Source: Saccharothrix carnea
Lineage (GTDB): Bacteria > Actinomycetota > Actinomycetes > Mycobacteriales > Pseudonocardiaceae
Direction: 5' to 3'
DNA: 64,000 nucleotides
NCBI RefSeq assembly: GCF_003014735.1
Contig: NZ_PYAX01000003.1
Coordinates: 434,001 to 498,000, forward strand
Shown here one piece after another: positions 14,125 to 24,248 of this stretch (position 1 is the stretch's first letter; every line of letters starts with the position of its first letter). The translations under genes were made by a program, and so were the position numbers. The notes beneath the pieces are model-generated. The model worked only from the letters and a program-made list of their open reading frames with translations. It had not been told where the DNA came from and did no database searches.

Positions 14125-15651
14125 TCACCGCCGCTGCGGCTGGAGGGTCTTGCTCCACAGCGACGCGCCCTTGATGTCGCGCAGCCACACGGTCAGCTCG
14201 CCGTCCCGGGACACCTCGACCTCGCCGAAGTGCTGGAAGCCGTCCAACGGGGTGGTGTTGGCGGCGGGCGGCGCGTTCACGAACACCGCTTCCGGACCGA
14301 ACGTGGGGTCCAGGGTGTTCGGGCCGAACGCGCCCGCGTTCAGCGGACCCGAGACGAACTCCCAGAACGGGTCGAAGTCCTGGAACGACGCCCGCTCCGG
14401 CGAGTAGTGGTGCGCGGCGGTGTAGTGGACGTCCGCGGTCAGCCACACGGTGTTGCGCACGCGCCGGCGCTTCAGCTCGCTCAGCACCCACGCCAGCTCG
14501 TGCTCACGACCGCCCGGCGCACCCGGCAGGCCGTTGGCGACACCCTCGATGTCCGTGCCGTCCGGCACGGTCAAACCGATCGGCAGGTCGGCCGCGATGA
14601 TCTTCCAGGTGGCCCGGCTGCGGTCCAGGGAGTCCACCAGCCAGCGGGCCTGCGCCTCGCCGAGCACGACGCCCCGACCGTCGCGCGGTGACGTGTTCGC
14701 GTCCTTGTACGACCGCATGTCCAGCACGAACACCTCGACGTGGGCGCCGTAGCGGAACTTGCGGTAGACCCGGCCGTCCACCGCCTGCCGCGGGTCGATC
14801 GGCTGCCACTCGTGGAACGCCTGGAAGGCCCGTGCGGCGAGCACGTCGACGCGCTTCTCGGTGTACGCCGGCGAGGTCAGGATCTCGCCCGGGTACCAGT
14901 TGTTGGTCACCTCGTGGTCGTCCCACTGCACGATCATCGGCACCCGCGAGGCGAACGACCGGTACTGCGGGTCGAGCAGGTTGTAGGCGAACTGGCCGCG
15001 GTACTCGTCCAGCGTCTCGGCGACCTTGAGCTTCTCCGGGATGACGACGTTGCGCCACACCCGCCCGTCCGGCAGCGTCACCTTCTCCTGCATCGGACCG
15101 TCCGCGTACACCGTGTCGCCGCTGTTGATGAAGAAGTCGGGACGGCGGGCGGCCATCGCGCCGAAGATCGGCATGCCGCCCAGGTCCGGGTTGCTGCCCC
15201 AGCCCTGACCAGCGACGTCACCGGACCACACGAACCGCACGTCGTCACGGCCCAGCGGCGCGGTGCGGAAGCTGCCGACCGCGGCCTCGCTGCGGGTGCG
15301 GCCGTCGAGGTCCTCGGCGACCACGCGGTAGTGCACCTCGCGCCCACCGGGCAGGCCGCGCAGCCGCACCCGGCCCGTGCCACCGGTCTCCGGCGTCAGC
15401 AGCGGTCCGCGCACGGTCCGCGCGTGCCGGAACGACGGGTCCGACGACACCTGCACCAGCATCCGCGACGGCCGGTCGGCCCGCGTCCACACCAGACCGC
15501 CGTCGAACGTCACGTCGCCGGACTGCACGCCGTGCGTGAGCACGGGCCTGTCTCCACGCGCCAACGCCACCCCGCCGGGCACGAACACCGCGGCCGTACC
15601 GATCGCACCGGCGCGCAGCAGCGTCCGCCGGTTCACCACACCATCGCTCAT
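14125..15651 (-). CDS. phoD: alkaline phosphatase PhoD, Tat-exported
   Basis: A 508-residue calcium/iron-type phosphodiesterase-phosphatase of the PhoD family, acting outside the cell to release phosphate. The Tat signal is NRRTLLRAGAIGTAAVFVPGG near residues 7-27. An N-terminal beta domain (LTHGVQSGDVTFDGGLVWTRAD) precedes metal-binding motifs WSGDVAG, NSGDTVYADG, WDDHEVTNNW and LDMRSYKD, and later TADVHYTAAHHY. The ATG at 15651 is chosen because it opens directly onto the twin-arginine signal; earlier in-frame sequence is unlike a protein. PhoD genes are often phosphate-regulated, but no Pho box was identified. Confidence 0.92.
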   Translation of the reverse strand: MSDGVVNRRTLLRAGAIGTAAVFVPGGVALARGDRPVLTHGVQSGDVTFDGGLVWTRADRPSRMLVQVSSDPSFRHARTVRGPLLTPETGGTGRVRLRGLPGGREVHYRVVAEDLDGRTRSEAAVGSFRTAPLGRDDVRFVWSGDVAGQGWGSNPDLGGMPIFGAMAARRPDFFINSGDTVYADGPMQEKVTLPDGRVWRNVVIPEKLKVAETLDEYRGQFAYNLLDPQYRSFASRVPMIVQWDDHEVTNNWYPGEILTSPAYTEKRVDVLAARAFQAFHEWQPIDPRQAVDGRVYRKFRYGAHVEVFVLDMRSYKDANTSPRDGRGVVLGEAQARWLVDSLDRSRATWKIIAADLPIGLTVPDGTDIEGVANGLPGAPGGREHELAWVLSELKRRRVRNTVWLTADVHYTAAHHYSPERASFQDFDPFWEFVSGPLNAGAFGPNTLDPTFGPEAVFVNAPPAANTTPLDGFQHFGEVEVSRDGELTVWLRDIKGASLWSKTLQPQRR

Positions 15652-15737
15652 GCGCGGGTTTGTAACCGGTGAAGCCGAATTCCGGGTGAACGCGACCCGT
15701 CGCCCACAGGCCCAGCGCACGGCGGGGCACCACGGGA

Positions 15738-16124
15738 CTACCCCTGCTGGCTCGGCAGCCGACCCTCGGCCATGCGCTTGGCCACGTCGTGCCGCAGCCA
15801 CAGCAGGTACCCCCACACCAGGCTGAACACCACGCCGATGCCGCCGAGCGCGGTCAGCACGAACCACGACGCCACCATCACGACGTGGATCGCCACGATC
15901 ACGTACAGCGCCCACGCGCGCTTGAGCAGCGCGCAGGTGCCGATCAGCGCGACGATCAGCCCGAGCACCAGGTAGCCGGTGCCCGTGCCCACCCCGCCAC
16001 CCAACTTCGCCACCACCGGCAGGGCGAGGGCGACGACGATCGCCTCAAGGATCAGCGTGGCGGCCATGATGCCGCGGAAGGACTTCATCGGGTCCTTCTT
16101 CGGCGCCGGTGCGGGGGAGGTCAC
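15738..16124 (-). CDS. DUF4233 family membrane protein
   Basis: A 128-residue protein with four membrane segments (GIMAATLILEAIVVALALPVVA, GYLVLGLIVALIGTCALL, WALYVIVAIHVVMVASWFVL, GIGVVFSLVWGYLLWLRHDV). The DPMKSFRGIMAATLILEAI opening is typical of DUF4233, a family regularly encoded right after folC in actinobacteria. Its GTG at 16124 overlaps the folC stop (GTGA), so it is translationally coupled to folC. Its function is unknown. Confidence 0.85.
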   Translation of the reverse strand: MTSPAPAPKKDPMKSFRGIMAATLILEAIVVALALPVVAKLGGGVGTGTGYLVLGLIVALIGTCALLKRAWALYVIVAIHVVMVASWFVLTALGGIGVVFSLVWGYLLWLRHDVAKRMAEGRLPSQQG

Positions 16125-17485
16125 GAGGGCTCCTTGCCGAACAGAGCCCGCGCGTCGCCCGCCGTGACGACCGAGCCGGTCACCACGACACCGCCGCCGG
16201 ACATGATGTCCCCGTCGTCGCTCTCCTCGGCCAGCCGCACGGCCTCCTCGATCGCGTCGTCGAGGTGCGGCTGGACGACCATCCGGTCCTCTCCGAAGAT
16301 CGGGATGGCCACGCCCGCGAGCAGGTCGGGGTCCATCGCGCGCGGCGAGGAGTTCGAGGTCAGGACGACCTCCTGGACGACCGGTTCGAGCGCGCTGAGG
16401 ATGCCGACCGCGTCCTTCTCCTGCATCACGCCGACCACGGCGACCAGCTTGCGGAAGCCGAACTCCTCGCCCAGCGCCTTGGCCAGCGCCTCCGCGCCGT
16501 GCGGGTTGTGCGCCGCGTCCACGAGCACCGTGGGCGCCGTGCGGACCCGCTCCAGGCGGCCGGGTGACGTGACCGTGCCGAACGCCTCGCGGACGGCGTC
16601 GATGTCGAGTCGGCGGTCGGCACCCGCGCCGAAGAACGCCTCCACGGCGGCCAGTGCGAGCGCCGCGTTCGCTGCCTGGTGTGCGCCGTGCAGCGGCAGG
16701 AACACCTCGTCGTACTCGCCGGCGAGGCCCTGCAGCCGCAGCATCTGGCCGCCCACGGCGACGTCGCGCTGGATCACGCCGAACTCCGACCCCAGCCGGG
16801 CGACCGTGGCGTCGACCTCGGCGCACCGCCGCAGCAGCACCTGCTCGACGGCGGCTTCCTGCTTGGCCAGCAGCGCGACCGCACCGGGCTTGATGATCCC
16901 GGCCTTCTCCTCCGCGATCCCGGCCAGGTCACCGCCCAGGTACTCGACGTGGTCGAGGCCGATCGGCGTGATCACGGCGATCCGCCCGTCGGCGATGTTG
17001 GTCGCGTCCCACGACCCGCCCATGCCGACCTCGATGACGGCGGCGTCCACCGGCGCGTCGGCGAACGCCGCGAACGCCATGCCGGTGAGCACCTCGAACT
17101 TGCTCATCGGCACGTCGCCGCGCGCGTCCACGATCGACAGGTACGGCTCGATGTCGCGGTAGATCTCGACGTACCGCTCGGGGCTGATCGGAGCGCCGTC
17201 GACGCTGATCCGCTCGGTCGCCAGCTGCAGGTGCGGGCTGGTGTAGCGGCCGGTGCGCAGGCCGATCCGGGTGAGCAGCGCGTCGACCATCCGCGACGTG
17301 GACGTCTTGCCGTTCGTCCCGCCGATGTGCACCACCGGGTACGAGGTCTGCGGGTCGCCCAGGATGTCGGCCAGCGCGCGGATCCGGTCGAGGCTCGGCT
17401 CGATCTTGGTCTCGGGCCAGCGCGTGTTCAGCTCCGACTCGACCTGCCGCAGCTCTTCCAGCGCGCCCGTCTCGAACCCGGTCAC
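16121..17485 (-). CDS. folC: folylpolyglutamate synthase / dihydrofolate synthase
   Basis: A 454-residue Mur-ligase-type enzyme that adds glutamate to folates and, in bifunctional forms, makes dihydrofolate. The P-loop is [12 protein letters not shown] near residue 49. Further motifs are [36 protein letters not shown] and [15 protein letters not shown]. The GTG at 17485 overlaps the valS stop (GTGA). The much longer in-frame reading from 17845 is antisense-free shadow inside valS and is rejected. Genes valS, folC and DUF4233 form one coupled operon. Confidence 0.93.
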   Translation of the reverse strand: MTGFETGALEELRQVESELNTRWPETKIEPSLDRIRALADILGDPQTSYPVVHIGGTNGKTSTSRMVDALLTRIGLRTGRYTSPHLQLATERISVDGAPISPERYVEIYRDIEPYLSIVDARGDVPMSKFEVLTGMAFAAFADAPVDAAVIEVGMGGSWDATNIADGRIAVITPIGLDHVEYLGGDLAGIAEEKAGIIKPGAVALLAKQEAAVEQVLLRRCAEVDATVARLGSEFGVIQRDVAVGGQMLRLQGLAGEYDEVFLPLHGAHQAANAALALAAVEAFFGAGADRRLDIDAVREAFGTVTSPGRLERVRTAPTVLVDAAHNPHGAEALAKALGEEFGFRKLVAVVGVMQEKDAVGILSALEPVVQEVVLTSNSSPRAMDPDLLAGVAIPIFGEDRMVVQPHLDDAIEEAVRLAEESDDGDIMSGGGVVVTGSVVTAGDARALFGKEPS

Positions 17486-20118
17486 GAGTTGTCCTGCGGC
17501 AGGGTCTCCAGGCGGGCGTGGATGCGGTCGATCTCGGCGCCGGCCGCCGCCAGCCGCGCCTGGATCTTGGCCACCACCTCGGCGGGCGCCTTGTCCAGGA
17601 ACGCGGCGTTGCCGAGCTTGCCCTCGCACTGGGCGCGTTCCTTCTCGGCCACCGCGAGGTCCTTGGCCAGCCGCTTGCGCTCGGCCACCACGTCGACCGC
17701 GCCGGACAGGTCCAGCTCGACCTTGACCGTGCCCTTGGGCAGGCCGACGTCCAGCGAGACGCTGACGTTGAAGTCCTCGCCCGGCTCGGTCATCCGGGTC
17801 AGCGACCGCACCGCGGGCACCTGGTCGGTCAGGTCGACGCAGCACGCGCCGCGCACCTTGCCCGCGACCTTCTGCGCGGGCTTGAGGCCCTGGTCGGAGC
17901 GGAACCGGCGGATCTCGGTGACCAGCTTCTTCAGGCCCTCGATCCGGGACGCCGCCACCTCGTCACGCGCCACGCCGGTCGGCTTCGGCCAGTCCCCGAT
18001 CACCAGCGACTCGCCGCCGGTCAACGTGGTCCACAGCGTCTCGGTGATGAACGGCGTCAGCGGGTGCAGCAGCCGCAGCACCACGTCGAGCACGTGCCCG
18101 AGCACGGACTGGGTGGCCTCGGCGCGCGTGCCGCCCTCGGCGAGCTGGACCTTGGCCAGCTCCAGGTACCAGTCGCAGAACTCGTCCCAGGTGAAGTGGT
18201 AGAGCGCTTCGCTGAGCTTGGCGAACTGGTAGGCCTCGAAGTGGCCGTCGACCTCGGCCACGAGCCCGTCGAGCAGGTCGAGGATCCAGCGGTCGGCGTC
18301 GGTCAGCTCCTCGCGCGGCGGCAGGGGCCGGTCGACCGTGGCGCCGTTGTTCAGCGCGAACCGGGAGGCGTTCCACAGCTTGGTGGTGAAGTTGCGCGAC
18401 CCGGCGGCCCACTCGTCGGCCAGCGCCATGTCCGAGCCGGGGTTGGCGCTGCGCAGCAGCGTGAACCGGGTGGCGTCGGCGCCGTAGGCGTCCATCCAGT
18501 CGATGGGATCGATGCCGTTGCCGCGCGACTTCGACATCTTCTTGCCGTACTGGTCGCGGATCAGGCCGTGCAGGAACACGTGGTCGAACGGCTGCTTGCC
18601 GTCCATCGCGTACAGACCGAACATCATCATCCGGACGACCCAGAAGAACAGGATGTCGTAGCCGGTGGACAGCACGCTGGTCGGGTAGAACTTGGCCAGG
18701 TCGGCGGTCGGCGTCGGCCAGCCGAGCGTGGAGAACGGCCACAGGCCGGACGAGAACCACGTGTCGAGCACGTCCTCGTCCTGCACCCAGCCCTCGCCGG
18801 GCAGCTCGTCGTCGGGCCCGACGCACATCACCTTGTCGTTCGGGCCGTACCAGACGGGGATGCGGTGGCCCCACCACAGCTGGCGCGAGATGCACCAGTC
18901 GTTGAGGTTGTCGACCCAGTCGAAGTAGCGCTTGGCCAGCTCCGGCGGGTGGATGGTGGTGCGGCCGTCGCGGACCGCGGCGGAGGCGGCCTCGGCCAGC
19001 GGCTCGACCTTGACCCACCACTGCATCGACAGGCGCGGCTCGATGACGGTGTCGCAGCGCGAGCAGTGGCCGACCGAGTGCTGGTAGGGGCGCTTCTCGG
19101 CGACGATGCGGCCCTGTTCGCGCAGGGCGGCGACGACGGCCGGGCGTGCCTCGAAGCGGTCCATGTTCTCGAACGGGCCGTGCGCGGTGATCACGCCGCG
19201 GCCGTCCATGACGGTGAGCGCGGGCAGGTCGTGGCGCTGGCCGATCTCGAAGTCGTTCGGGTCGTGCGCGGGGGTGACCTTGACCGCGCCGGTGCCGAAC
19301 TTGGGGTCGACGTGCTCGTCGGCGACGATCGGCACGTAACGGCCGGTCAGCGGCACCTCGACCTCGGTGCCGATCAGGTGGCGGTACCGCTCGTCCTCCG
19401 GGTGCACGGCCACGGCCGTGTCGCCGAGCATCGTCTCGGCGCGCGTGGTGGCGACGACGATCGAGTTCTCGCCGGAGCCGTAGCGGATGGAGACGAGTTC
19501 ACCGTCGTCGTCGGAGTGGTCGACCTCGATGTCGGACAGCGCGGTCTGGCAGCGCGGGCACCAGTTGATGATGCGTTCGGCGCGGTAGATGAGGCCGTCG
19601 TCGTAGAGCTTCTTGAAGATCGTCTGGACGGCGCGGGACAGGCCCTCGTCCATGGTGAAGCGGACGCGGGTCCAGTCGACGCCGTCGCCGAGGCGGCGCA
19701 TCTGGCCGAGGATCTTGCCGCCGACCTCCTCGCGCCACGCCCAGACGCGTTCGACGAACTTCTCGCGGCCGACGTCGTGGCGGGACTTGCCCTCGCCGGC
19801 GAGGTCGCGTTCGACGGCGGTCTGGGTGGCGATGCCGGCGTGGTCGGTGCCGGGCAGCCAGAGCACCTCGTAGCCCTGCATGCGGCGGCGGCGGGTGAGC
19901 GCGTCCATGATGCTGTGGTTCAGCGCGTGGCCCATGTGCAGGCTGCCGTTGACGTTCGGCGGCGGGAGCACGATGGTGAACGGCGGCTTGTCGCTGGACG
20001 CGTCCGCCGTGAAGTAGCCGCGCTCGACCCACCGCTCGTACAGCCCGGCCTCTACCTCGGCCGGGTTCCAGGCCGGCGGGAGTTCGGAGCGCTGCGGTGC
20101 GGTGGGGGTCTCAGTCAC
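17482..20118 (-). CDS. valS: valyl-tRNA synthetase
   Basis: An 878-residue class I synthetase charging tRNA-Val. The HIGH-type motif [15 protein letters not shown] is near residue 55 and [13 protein letters not shown] is near 528. The editing domain lies between, including [20 protein letters not shown]. The C-terminal ~65 residues form the arginine/lysine-rich coiled-coil arm ([20 protein letters not shown]) characteristic of ValRS. The start is GTG 20118. Length is usual for the family. Confidence 0.96.
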   Translation of the reverse strand: MTETPTAPQRSELPPAWNPAEVEAGLYERWVERGYFTADASSDKPPFTIVLPPPNVNGSLHMGHALNHSIMDALTRRRRMQGYEVLWLPGTDHAGIATQTAVERDLAGEGKSRHDVGREKFVERVWAWREEVGGKILGQMRRLGDGVDWTRVRFTMDEGLSRAVQTIFKKLYDDGLIYRAERIINWCPRCQTALSDIEVDHSDDDGELVSIRYGSGENSIVVATTRAETMLGDTAVAVHPEDERYRHLIGTEVEVPLTGRYVPIVADEHVDPKFGTGAVKVTPAHDPNDFEIGQRHDLPALTVMDGRGVITAHGPFENMDRFEARPAVVAALREQGRIVAEKRPYQHSVGHCSRCDTVIEPRLSMQWWVKVEPLAEAASAAVRDGRTTIHPPELAKRYFDWVDNLNDWCISRQLWWGHRIPVWYGPNDKVMCVGPDDELPGEGWVQDEDVLDTWFSSGLWPFSTLGWPTPTADLAKFYPTSVLSTGYDILFFWVVRMMMFGLYAMDGKQPFDHVFLHGLIRDQYGKKMSKSRGNGIDPIDWMDAYGADATRFTLLRSANPGSDMALADEWAAGSRNFTTKLWNASRFALNNGATVDRPLPPREELTDADRWILDLLDGLVAEVDGHFEAYQFAKLSEALYHFTWDEFCDWYLELAKVQLAEGGTRAEATQSVLGHVLDVVLRLLHPLTPFITETLWTTLTGGESLVIGDWPKPTGVARDEVAASRIEGLKKLVTEIRRFRSDQGLKPAQKVAGKVRGACCVDLTDQVPAVRSLTRMTEPGEDFNVSVSLDVGLPKGTVKVELDLSGAVDVVAERKRLAKDLAVAEKERAQCEGKLGNAAFLDKAPAEVVAKIQARLAAAGAEIDRIHARLETLPQDNS

Positions 20119-20141
20119 GGTCGAAGTCTACGGAGGCGCGG

Positions 20142-20211
20142 GTATCGACTTCTAACCAGATACCTGCTAGCGGGTGTCACGCCCACTCGGACGGGTCCCG
20201 TATCGACTTCT
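20142..20211 (-). repeat. direct repeat upstream of valS
   Basis: The 12-mer GTATCGACTTCT occurs at 20142-20153 and again at 20200-20211, 58 bases apart, in the 143-base gap between valS and the divergent gene at 20262. It could be a duplicated promoter element or regulator site; nothing T-box-like is evident. Confidence 0.4.
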
Positions 20212-20261
20212 CCGCCGTGACCTGGTAACGCCTTGGGTAGCGATCGGCGAGCGGGGGGAAC

Positions 20262-21161
20262 GTGGACGAGTACCGGATCGAGGACCACCCCGACCTGAAG
20301 GACGCCGGGTGGGCGCGGGAGGCCGTGCGGAAGGCCGAGCGCGAGGCCAGGGTGCGGCGGCTGCAGTCGTTGCCGCGAAGGCCCCGGCGGCGGTTCTGGG
20401 TGGGCTTGGCGATCGTGGTGGCGGCGGTGCTGCTGGGCTGGGCGGTGATCGCGACCGGGTCGGACACGCCGACCGGACAGCGCGCGGTCGACCTGGACGA
20501 ACCGTTCGCGGGCACGTCGGCGGCCTCGTGGGCGGACGGTGCGGACGGGGTGGCGGTGCCGGACGCGGTGCCGGTGGGCGCGTACTCGGCGGAGCAGGTG
20601 GAGGCGGCCTACCAGCGGGTGCGGGAGGCGGTGGTCGCGGCGCGGCTGGACCCGCAGGTGGTGCGCGATCACGACCTGGAGCCGTTGTTCGGGCTGTTCG
20701 CGCCGGACCTGAGGGAGTCGCTGCGGGTGTTGTTCGACGGCCGCAACGACGGCGAGGCGGCGTTGGTGGCCACGCGGGTGGACCGGGGCGCGCGGTTGGC
20801 CGAGGTGGACCCGAAGGTACGTGGCGAGATGGTCGCCGAGGTGGGTGCGCAGGGCGAGTTGTCGGTGCGGACGGACTACACGTTCGCGTACGCGTTCGCG
20901 CCGGACCGGCCGGAGTCGGTGCGGGGGCCGTTGGACGTGGTGGCGTTGTCGCGGTTCCAGGTGCGGTATTCGGTGCGCACGGGCAGCCCGGGGGTGGAAG
21001 GTCTGTGGGCGGACGCGTCGACGGGTTCGCTGCACTCGATCGCGTGTTCCAGCGCCAAGCGGGGCTACCTGGCGCCCGCGTTCACCGAGCCGTCCCTGCC
21101 TCCCGGGCTGGACTTCGACCTCAGCGCGCCGTCGTCGCCCGCCGATGGCTGTCCGGACTGA
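20262..21161 (+). CDS. hypothetical membrane-anchored protein
   Basis: A 299-residue protein I do not recognise. The N-terminal ~45 residues are charged (DEYRIEDHPDLKDAGWAREAVRKAEREARV), followed by one membrane helix (FWVGLAIVVAAVLLGWAVIA) at about 48-67 and a ~230-residue extracytoplasmic part with QRVREAVVAARLDPQVV and DLRESLRVLFDGRNDGEAALVATRV. This topology is common for actinobacterial envelope proteins placed next to valS. The GTG start follows GCGGGGGGAAC. Confidence 0.65.
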   Translation: MDEYRIEDHPDLKDAGWAREAVRKAEREARVRRLQSLPRRPRRRFWVGLAIVVAAVLLGWAVIATGSDTPTGQRAVDLDEPFAGTSAASWADGADGVAVPDAVPVGAYSAEQVEAAYQRVREAVVAARLDPQVVRDHDLEPLFGLFAPDLRESLRVLFDGRNDGEAALVATRVDRGARLAEVDPKVRGEMVAEVGAQGELSVRTDYTFAYAFAPDRPESVRGPLDVVALSRFQVRYSVRTGSPGVEGLWADASTGSLHSIACSSAKRGYLAPAFTEPSLPPGLDFDLSAPSSPADGCPD

Positions 21162-21406
21162 GGCCGTCACCCGTTCGGACGATTCGCGGCAGAGTGGCGC
21201 CGATCACAATTGACCGTGATCACCGAGAATCGTCGCAGGTGGGAACGCCGGGAACACGGGCCGTTCGCAACCCCTTGGGGCCCGTGACAGCGGTCCCGCG
21301 CCGGCCTGGCGCGCTCGGCGATCGGACAGACCGCCGGCGTGCTCGCGCGGGGTGCGCCGGCGGCCGACCGCGAGCGCGGTGGCACGGCGGACGCACAATA
21401 GGGGAC

Positions 21407-23701
21407 ATGGACCGCAACCCGCCCCGGCAGGACATCGACGAGTCGCAGCTCGACGTGAGCGAGCCCAAGCGGTGGGCGGCGGGGCTGCCCGGTGTGGCGG
21501 TGTCGCTCCAGCGCGGCGTGGAGCAGATGGGCGTGGCCCGGACGGCGACCACGTTGCGGCTGCTCAACCAGCGCGAGGGCTTCGACTGCCCGGGCTGCGC
21601 GTGGCCGGAGCCGCAGGGCCACCGCAAGCTGGCCGAGTTCTGCGAGAACGGCGCCAAGGCGGTGGCCGAGGAGGCGACCAGGCGGCGCGTCGGGCCGGAG
21701 TTCTTCGCCGCGCACCCGATCGCCGAGCTCGCCGGGAAGACCGACTACTGGCTGGGGCAGCAGGGCCGGATCACCGAGCCGGTGGTGTTGCGCGAGGGCG
21801 CGACGCACTACGAGCCGATCGACTGGCACGACGCGTTCTCGTTGATCGCCGGGCACCTCGACGGCCTGGCGAGCCCGGACGAGGCCGTGTTCTACACGTC
21901 CGGCCGCACCAGCAACGAGGCCGCGTTCCTGTACCAGCTGCTGGTGCGCTCGTTCGGCACGAACAACCTGCCGGACTGCTCGAACATGTGCCACGAGTCG
22001 TCCGGCGCGGCGTTGTCGGAGACGACGGGCATCGGCAAGGGCTCGGTCAGCATCGACGACTTCAACCGCGCCGACCTGATCGTGGTGGTGGGCCAGAACC
22101 CCGGCACGAACCACCCGCGGATGCTGTCGGCGTTGGAGGAGGCCAAGCGCGGCGGGGCGAAGATCGTGGCGGTGAACCCGTTGCCGGAGGCGGGGCTGCT
22201 GCGGTTCAAGAACCCGCAGAACGTGCGCGGCCTGGTGGGCGCGGGCACCAAGCTGGCCGACGAGTTCCTGCAGATCCGGCTGGGCGGCGACCAGGCGTTG
22301 TTCCAGGCCGCCGGCAACCTACTGCTGTCGTGGGATGCGGTGGACCGCGAGTTCGTGGACGGCTTCACGGAGGGCTTCGCCGAGTACGCCGACCACGTGC
22401 GGCGGGTGGACTGGGACTCGGTGGACGTCGCCACCGGCCTGCCGCGCGCCCAGGTGGAGCTGTTCGCCCGGATGCTGGCGGAGTCGCAGCGCACGATCTT
22501 CTGCTGGGCCATGGGGTTGACCCAGCACAAGCACTCGGTGCCGACGATCCGCGAGATCGCGAACGTGGCGCTGCTGCGCGGCATGATCGGCAAGCCCGGC
22601 GCGGGCCTGTGCCCGGTGCGCGGCCACTCGAACGTGCAAGGCGACCGGACCATGGGCATCTGGGAGAAGATGCCGGAGAAGTTCCTGTCCGCCCTGGAGT
22701 CGGAGTTCGGCATCGACGTGCCGCGCAAGCACGGGTTCGACACGGTGGCGTCGATCCGGGCGATGCGCGACGGCGCGGCGAAGGTCTTCTTCGCCGTGGG
22801 CGGCAACTTCGTGGCGGCCACCCCGGACACGGCGGTGACCGAGGCGGCCATGCGCGGGCTCGACCTGACCGTGCACGTGTCGACCAAGCTGAACCGGTCG
22901 CACGTGGTGCACGGCCGCACGGCGTTGATCCTGCCCACGTTGGGCCGCACGGAGAGCGACCTGCAGCACACCGGTGAGCAGTTCGTCACGGTCGAGGACT
23001 CGATGTCGGTGGTGCACCGCTCGCGTGGCCGGCTGGCGCCCGCGAGCGACCGGCTGCTGTCGGAGGTGTCGATCGTGTGCCGGTTGGCCCGGGCCGTGCT
23101 GGGGCCGGAGCACCCCGTGCCGTGGGAGGAGTTCGAGAAGGACTACGACCTCGTCCGGGACCGGATCGCGCGGGTCGTGCCCGGCTGCGGCGACTACAAC
23201 GTCCGGGTGCGCCGGCCGGACGGTTTCGTGCTGCCGCACGCGCCCCGTGACGCCCGCGAGTTCACCGGCACCCGGTCCGGCAAGGCGCACTTCTCGGCCA
23301 ACGACCTGACCGTGCTCCGGGTGCCGCCGGGGCGGCTGCTGCTGCAGACCATGCGCAGCCACGACCAGTACAACACCACGATCTACGGCCTGGACGACCG
23401 CTACCGGGGCGTGAAGGACGGCCGGCGGGTCGTCTTCGTCAGCCCCGAGGACCTGGACGCGCTCGACCTGCTCGACGGACAGCACGTGGACCTGGTCAGC
23501 GAGTGGCCGGACGACCCGACCGGCGTCACGGAACGGCGTGCCGAGCGGTTCCGGGTGGTGGCCTACCCGACCGCGCGCGGCTGTGCGGCGGCGTACTTCC
23601 CGGAGGCGAACTCGCTGGTGCCGCTGGACTCCACGGCCACCGTGTCGGGCACGCCGACGTCCAAGTCGATCGTGGTGCGGCTGGAGAAGGTCGACGCCTG
23701 A
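21407..23701 (+). CDS. FdhF/YdeP family molybdopterin oxidoreductase
   Basis: A 764-residue formate-dehydrogenase-like molybdoenzyme. The N-terminal FDCPGCAWPEPQ cysteine pair (~residue 58), SNMCHESSGAALSETTG, VVGQNPGTNHPRMLSALEEA, PVRGHSNVQGDRTMGIWE and TMRSHDQYNTTIYGLDDRYRG are typical of the YdeP branch. That branch lacks the full N-terminal [4Fe-4S] domain of classical FdhF. True substrate is uncertain; formate or acid-stress roles are proposed for relatives. The ATG at 21407 follows AGGGGAC. The cofactor-sulfur gene fdhD lies 3.6 kb downstream, consistent with the family's need for FdhD. Confidence 0.88.
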   Translation: MDRNPPRQDIDESQLDVSEPKRWAAGLPGVAVSLQRGVEQMGVARTATTLRLLNQREGFDCPGCAWPEPQGHRKLAEFCENGAKAVAEEATRRRVGPEFFAAHPIAELAGKTDYWLGQQGRITEPVVLREGATHYEPIDWHDAFSLIAGHLDGLASPDEAVFYTSGRTSNEAAFLYQLLVRSFGTNNLPDCSNMCHESSGAALSETTGIGKGSVSIDDFNRADLIVVVGQNPGTNHPRMLSALEEAKRGGAKIVAVNPLPEAGLLRFKNPQNVRGLVGAGTKLADEFLQIRLGGDQALFQAAGNLLLSWDAVDREFVDGFTEGFAEYADHVRRVDWDSVDVATGLPRAQVELFARMLAESQRTIFCWAMGLTQHKHSVPTIREIANVALLRGMIGKPGAGLCPVRGHSNVQGDRTMGIWEKMPEKFLSALESEFGIDVPRKHGFDTVASIRAMRDGAAKVFFAVGGNFVAATPDTAVTEAAMRGLDLTVHVSTKLNRSHVVHGRTALILPTLGRTESDLQHTGEQFVTVEDSMSVVHRSRGRLAPASDRLLSEVSIVCRLARAVLGPEHPVPWEEFEKDYDLVRDRIARVVPGCGDYNVRVRRPDGFVLPHAPRDAREFTGTRSGKAHFSANDLTVLRVPPGRLLLQTMRSHDQYNTTIYGLDDRYRGVKDGRRVVFVSPEDLDALDLLDGQHVDLVSEWPDDPTGVTERRAERFRVVAYPTARGCAAAYFPEANSLVPLDSTATVSGTPTSKSIVVRLEKVDA

Positions 23702-23719
23702 GGTGGCCGGGACGGAGTG

Positions 23720-23745
23720 CGCAAACGTTTCCGGTAACGCTTGCG
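23720..23745. promoter_or_regulatory. inverted repeat, operator-like
   Basis: CGCAAACGTT and AACGCTTGCG flank TCCGGT, a 10-base near-perfect palindrome with one mismatch, between the molybdoenzyme stop and the lipoprotein start. It could be a LacI-type operator for the lipoprotein gene or a terminator for the molybdoenzyme gene. Confidence 0.4.
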
Positions 23746-23771
23746 GCCGTTCGGGCGAACCTACGCACGTG

Positions 23772-24245
23772 ATGAGGCCCGTGCTCGCCGCCGCAGTGCT
23801 CGCGCTCTGCGCGTGCACGAGCACGCCGCCGAACCCACCGACCACCGAACAACCACCGCCACCGACCGCGACCGACTCGGCAGGCGTGAGCTGCGCGGAC
23901 GCCCCGGCGGACGTGGTGGGCACCGCCCTGGGCCTGCGGCTCAACCACCCGCGCCAGACGATCACCGACAACGTCGTGCGCTGCACCTACGACGGCGGCA
24001 CCACCGAGGTCCGCTTCGTGACCGGCGCGGACGCCGCCTCGTTCGCCGAGAGCCGCGCCGAACACTCCCAGGCGACCGACCTGCCCGACTTCCACGACGA
24101 GGCCTACCGCGCCACCGCCGTCACGGGAGAAGTCGTCCAGACCGCCGTCACCGCCCGCGCGGGCACGGTCCAGATCACCGTCACCACCGGCGCCACCGCT
24201 GACCGGGCCCAAGGGCTGATCAACGACCTCTTCGCCGCCCTCTGA
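23772..24245 (+). CDS. putative lipoprotein
   Basis: A 157-residue protein with a short hydrophobic leader (MRPVLAAAVLALCAC) ending in a possible lipidation cysteine. The lipobox LCAC is unusual because position -2 is also Cys. A proline/threonine-rich linker follows (PPNPPTTEQPPPPTATDS), then a compact ~110-residue domain with two cysteines (VSCADAP and VVRCTYDGGTTEVRF) that may form a disulfide. It resembles the small actinobacterial DUF3558-like lipoproteins in layout only. An in-frame GTG at 23769 directly precedes the ATG. Confidence 0.6.
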   Translation: MRPVLAAAVLALCACTSTPPNPPTTEQPPPPTATDSAGVSCADAPADVVGTALGLRLNHPRQTITDNVVRCTYDGGTTEVRFVTGADAASFAESRAEHSQATDLPDFHDEAYRATAVTGEVVQTAVTARAGTVQITVTTGATADRAQGLINDLFAAL

Positions 24246-24248
24246 AGA

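Noticed and set aside
20119..20261. T-box riboswitch upstream of valS
   Set aside because: No T-box sequence or specifier hairpin seen; only a short direct repeat.
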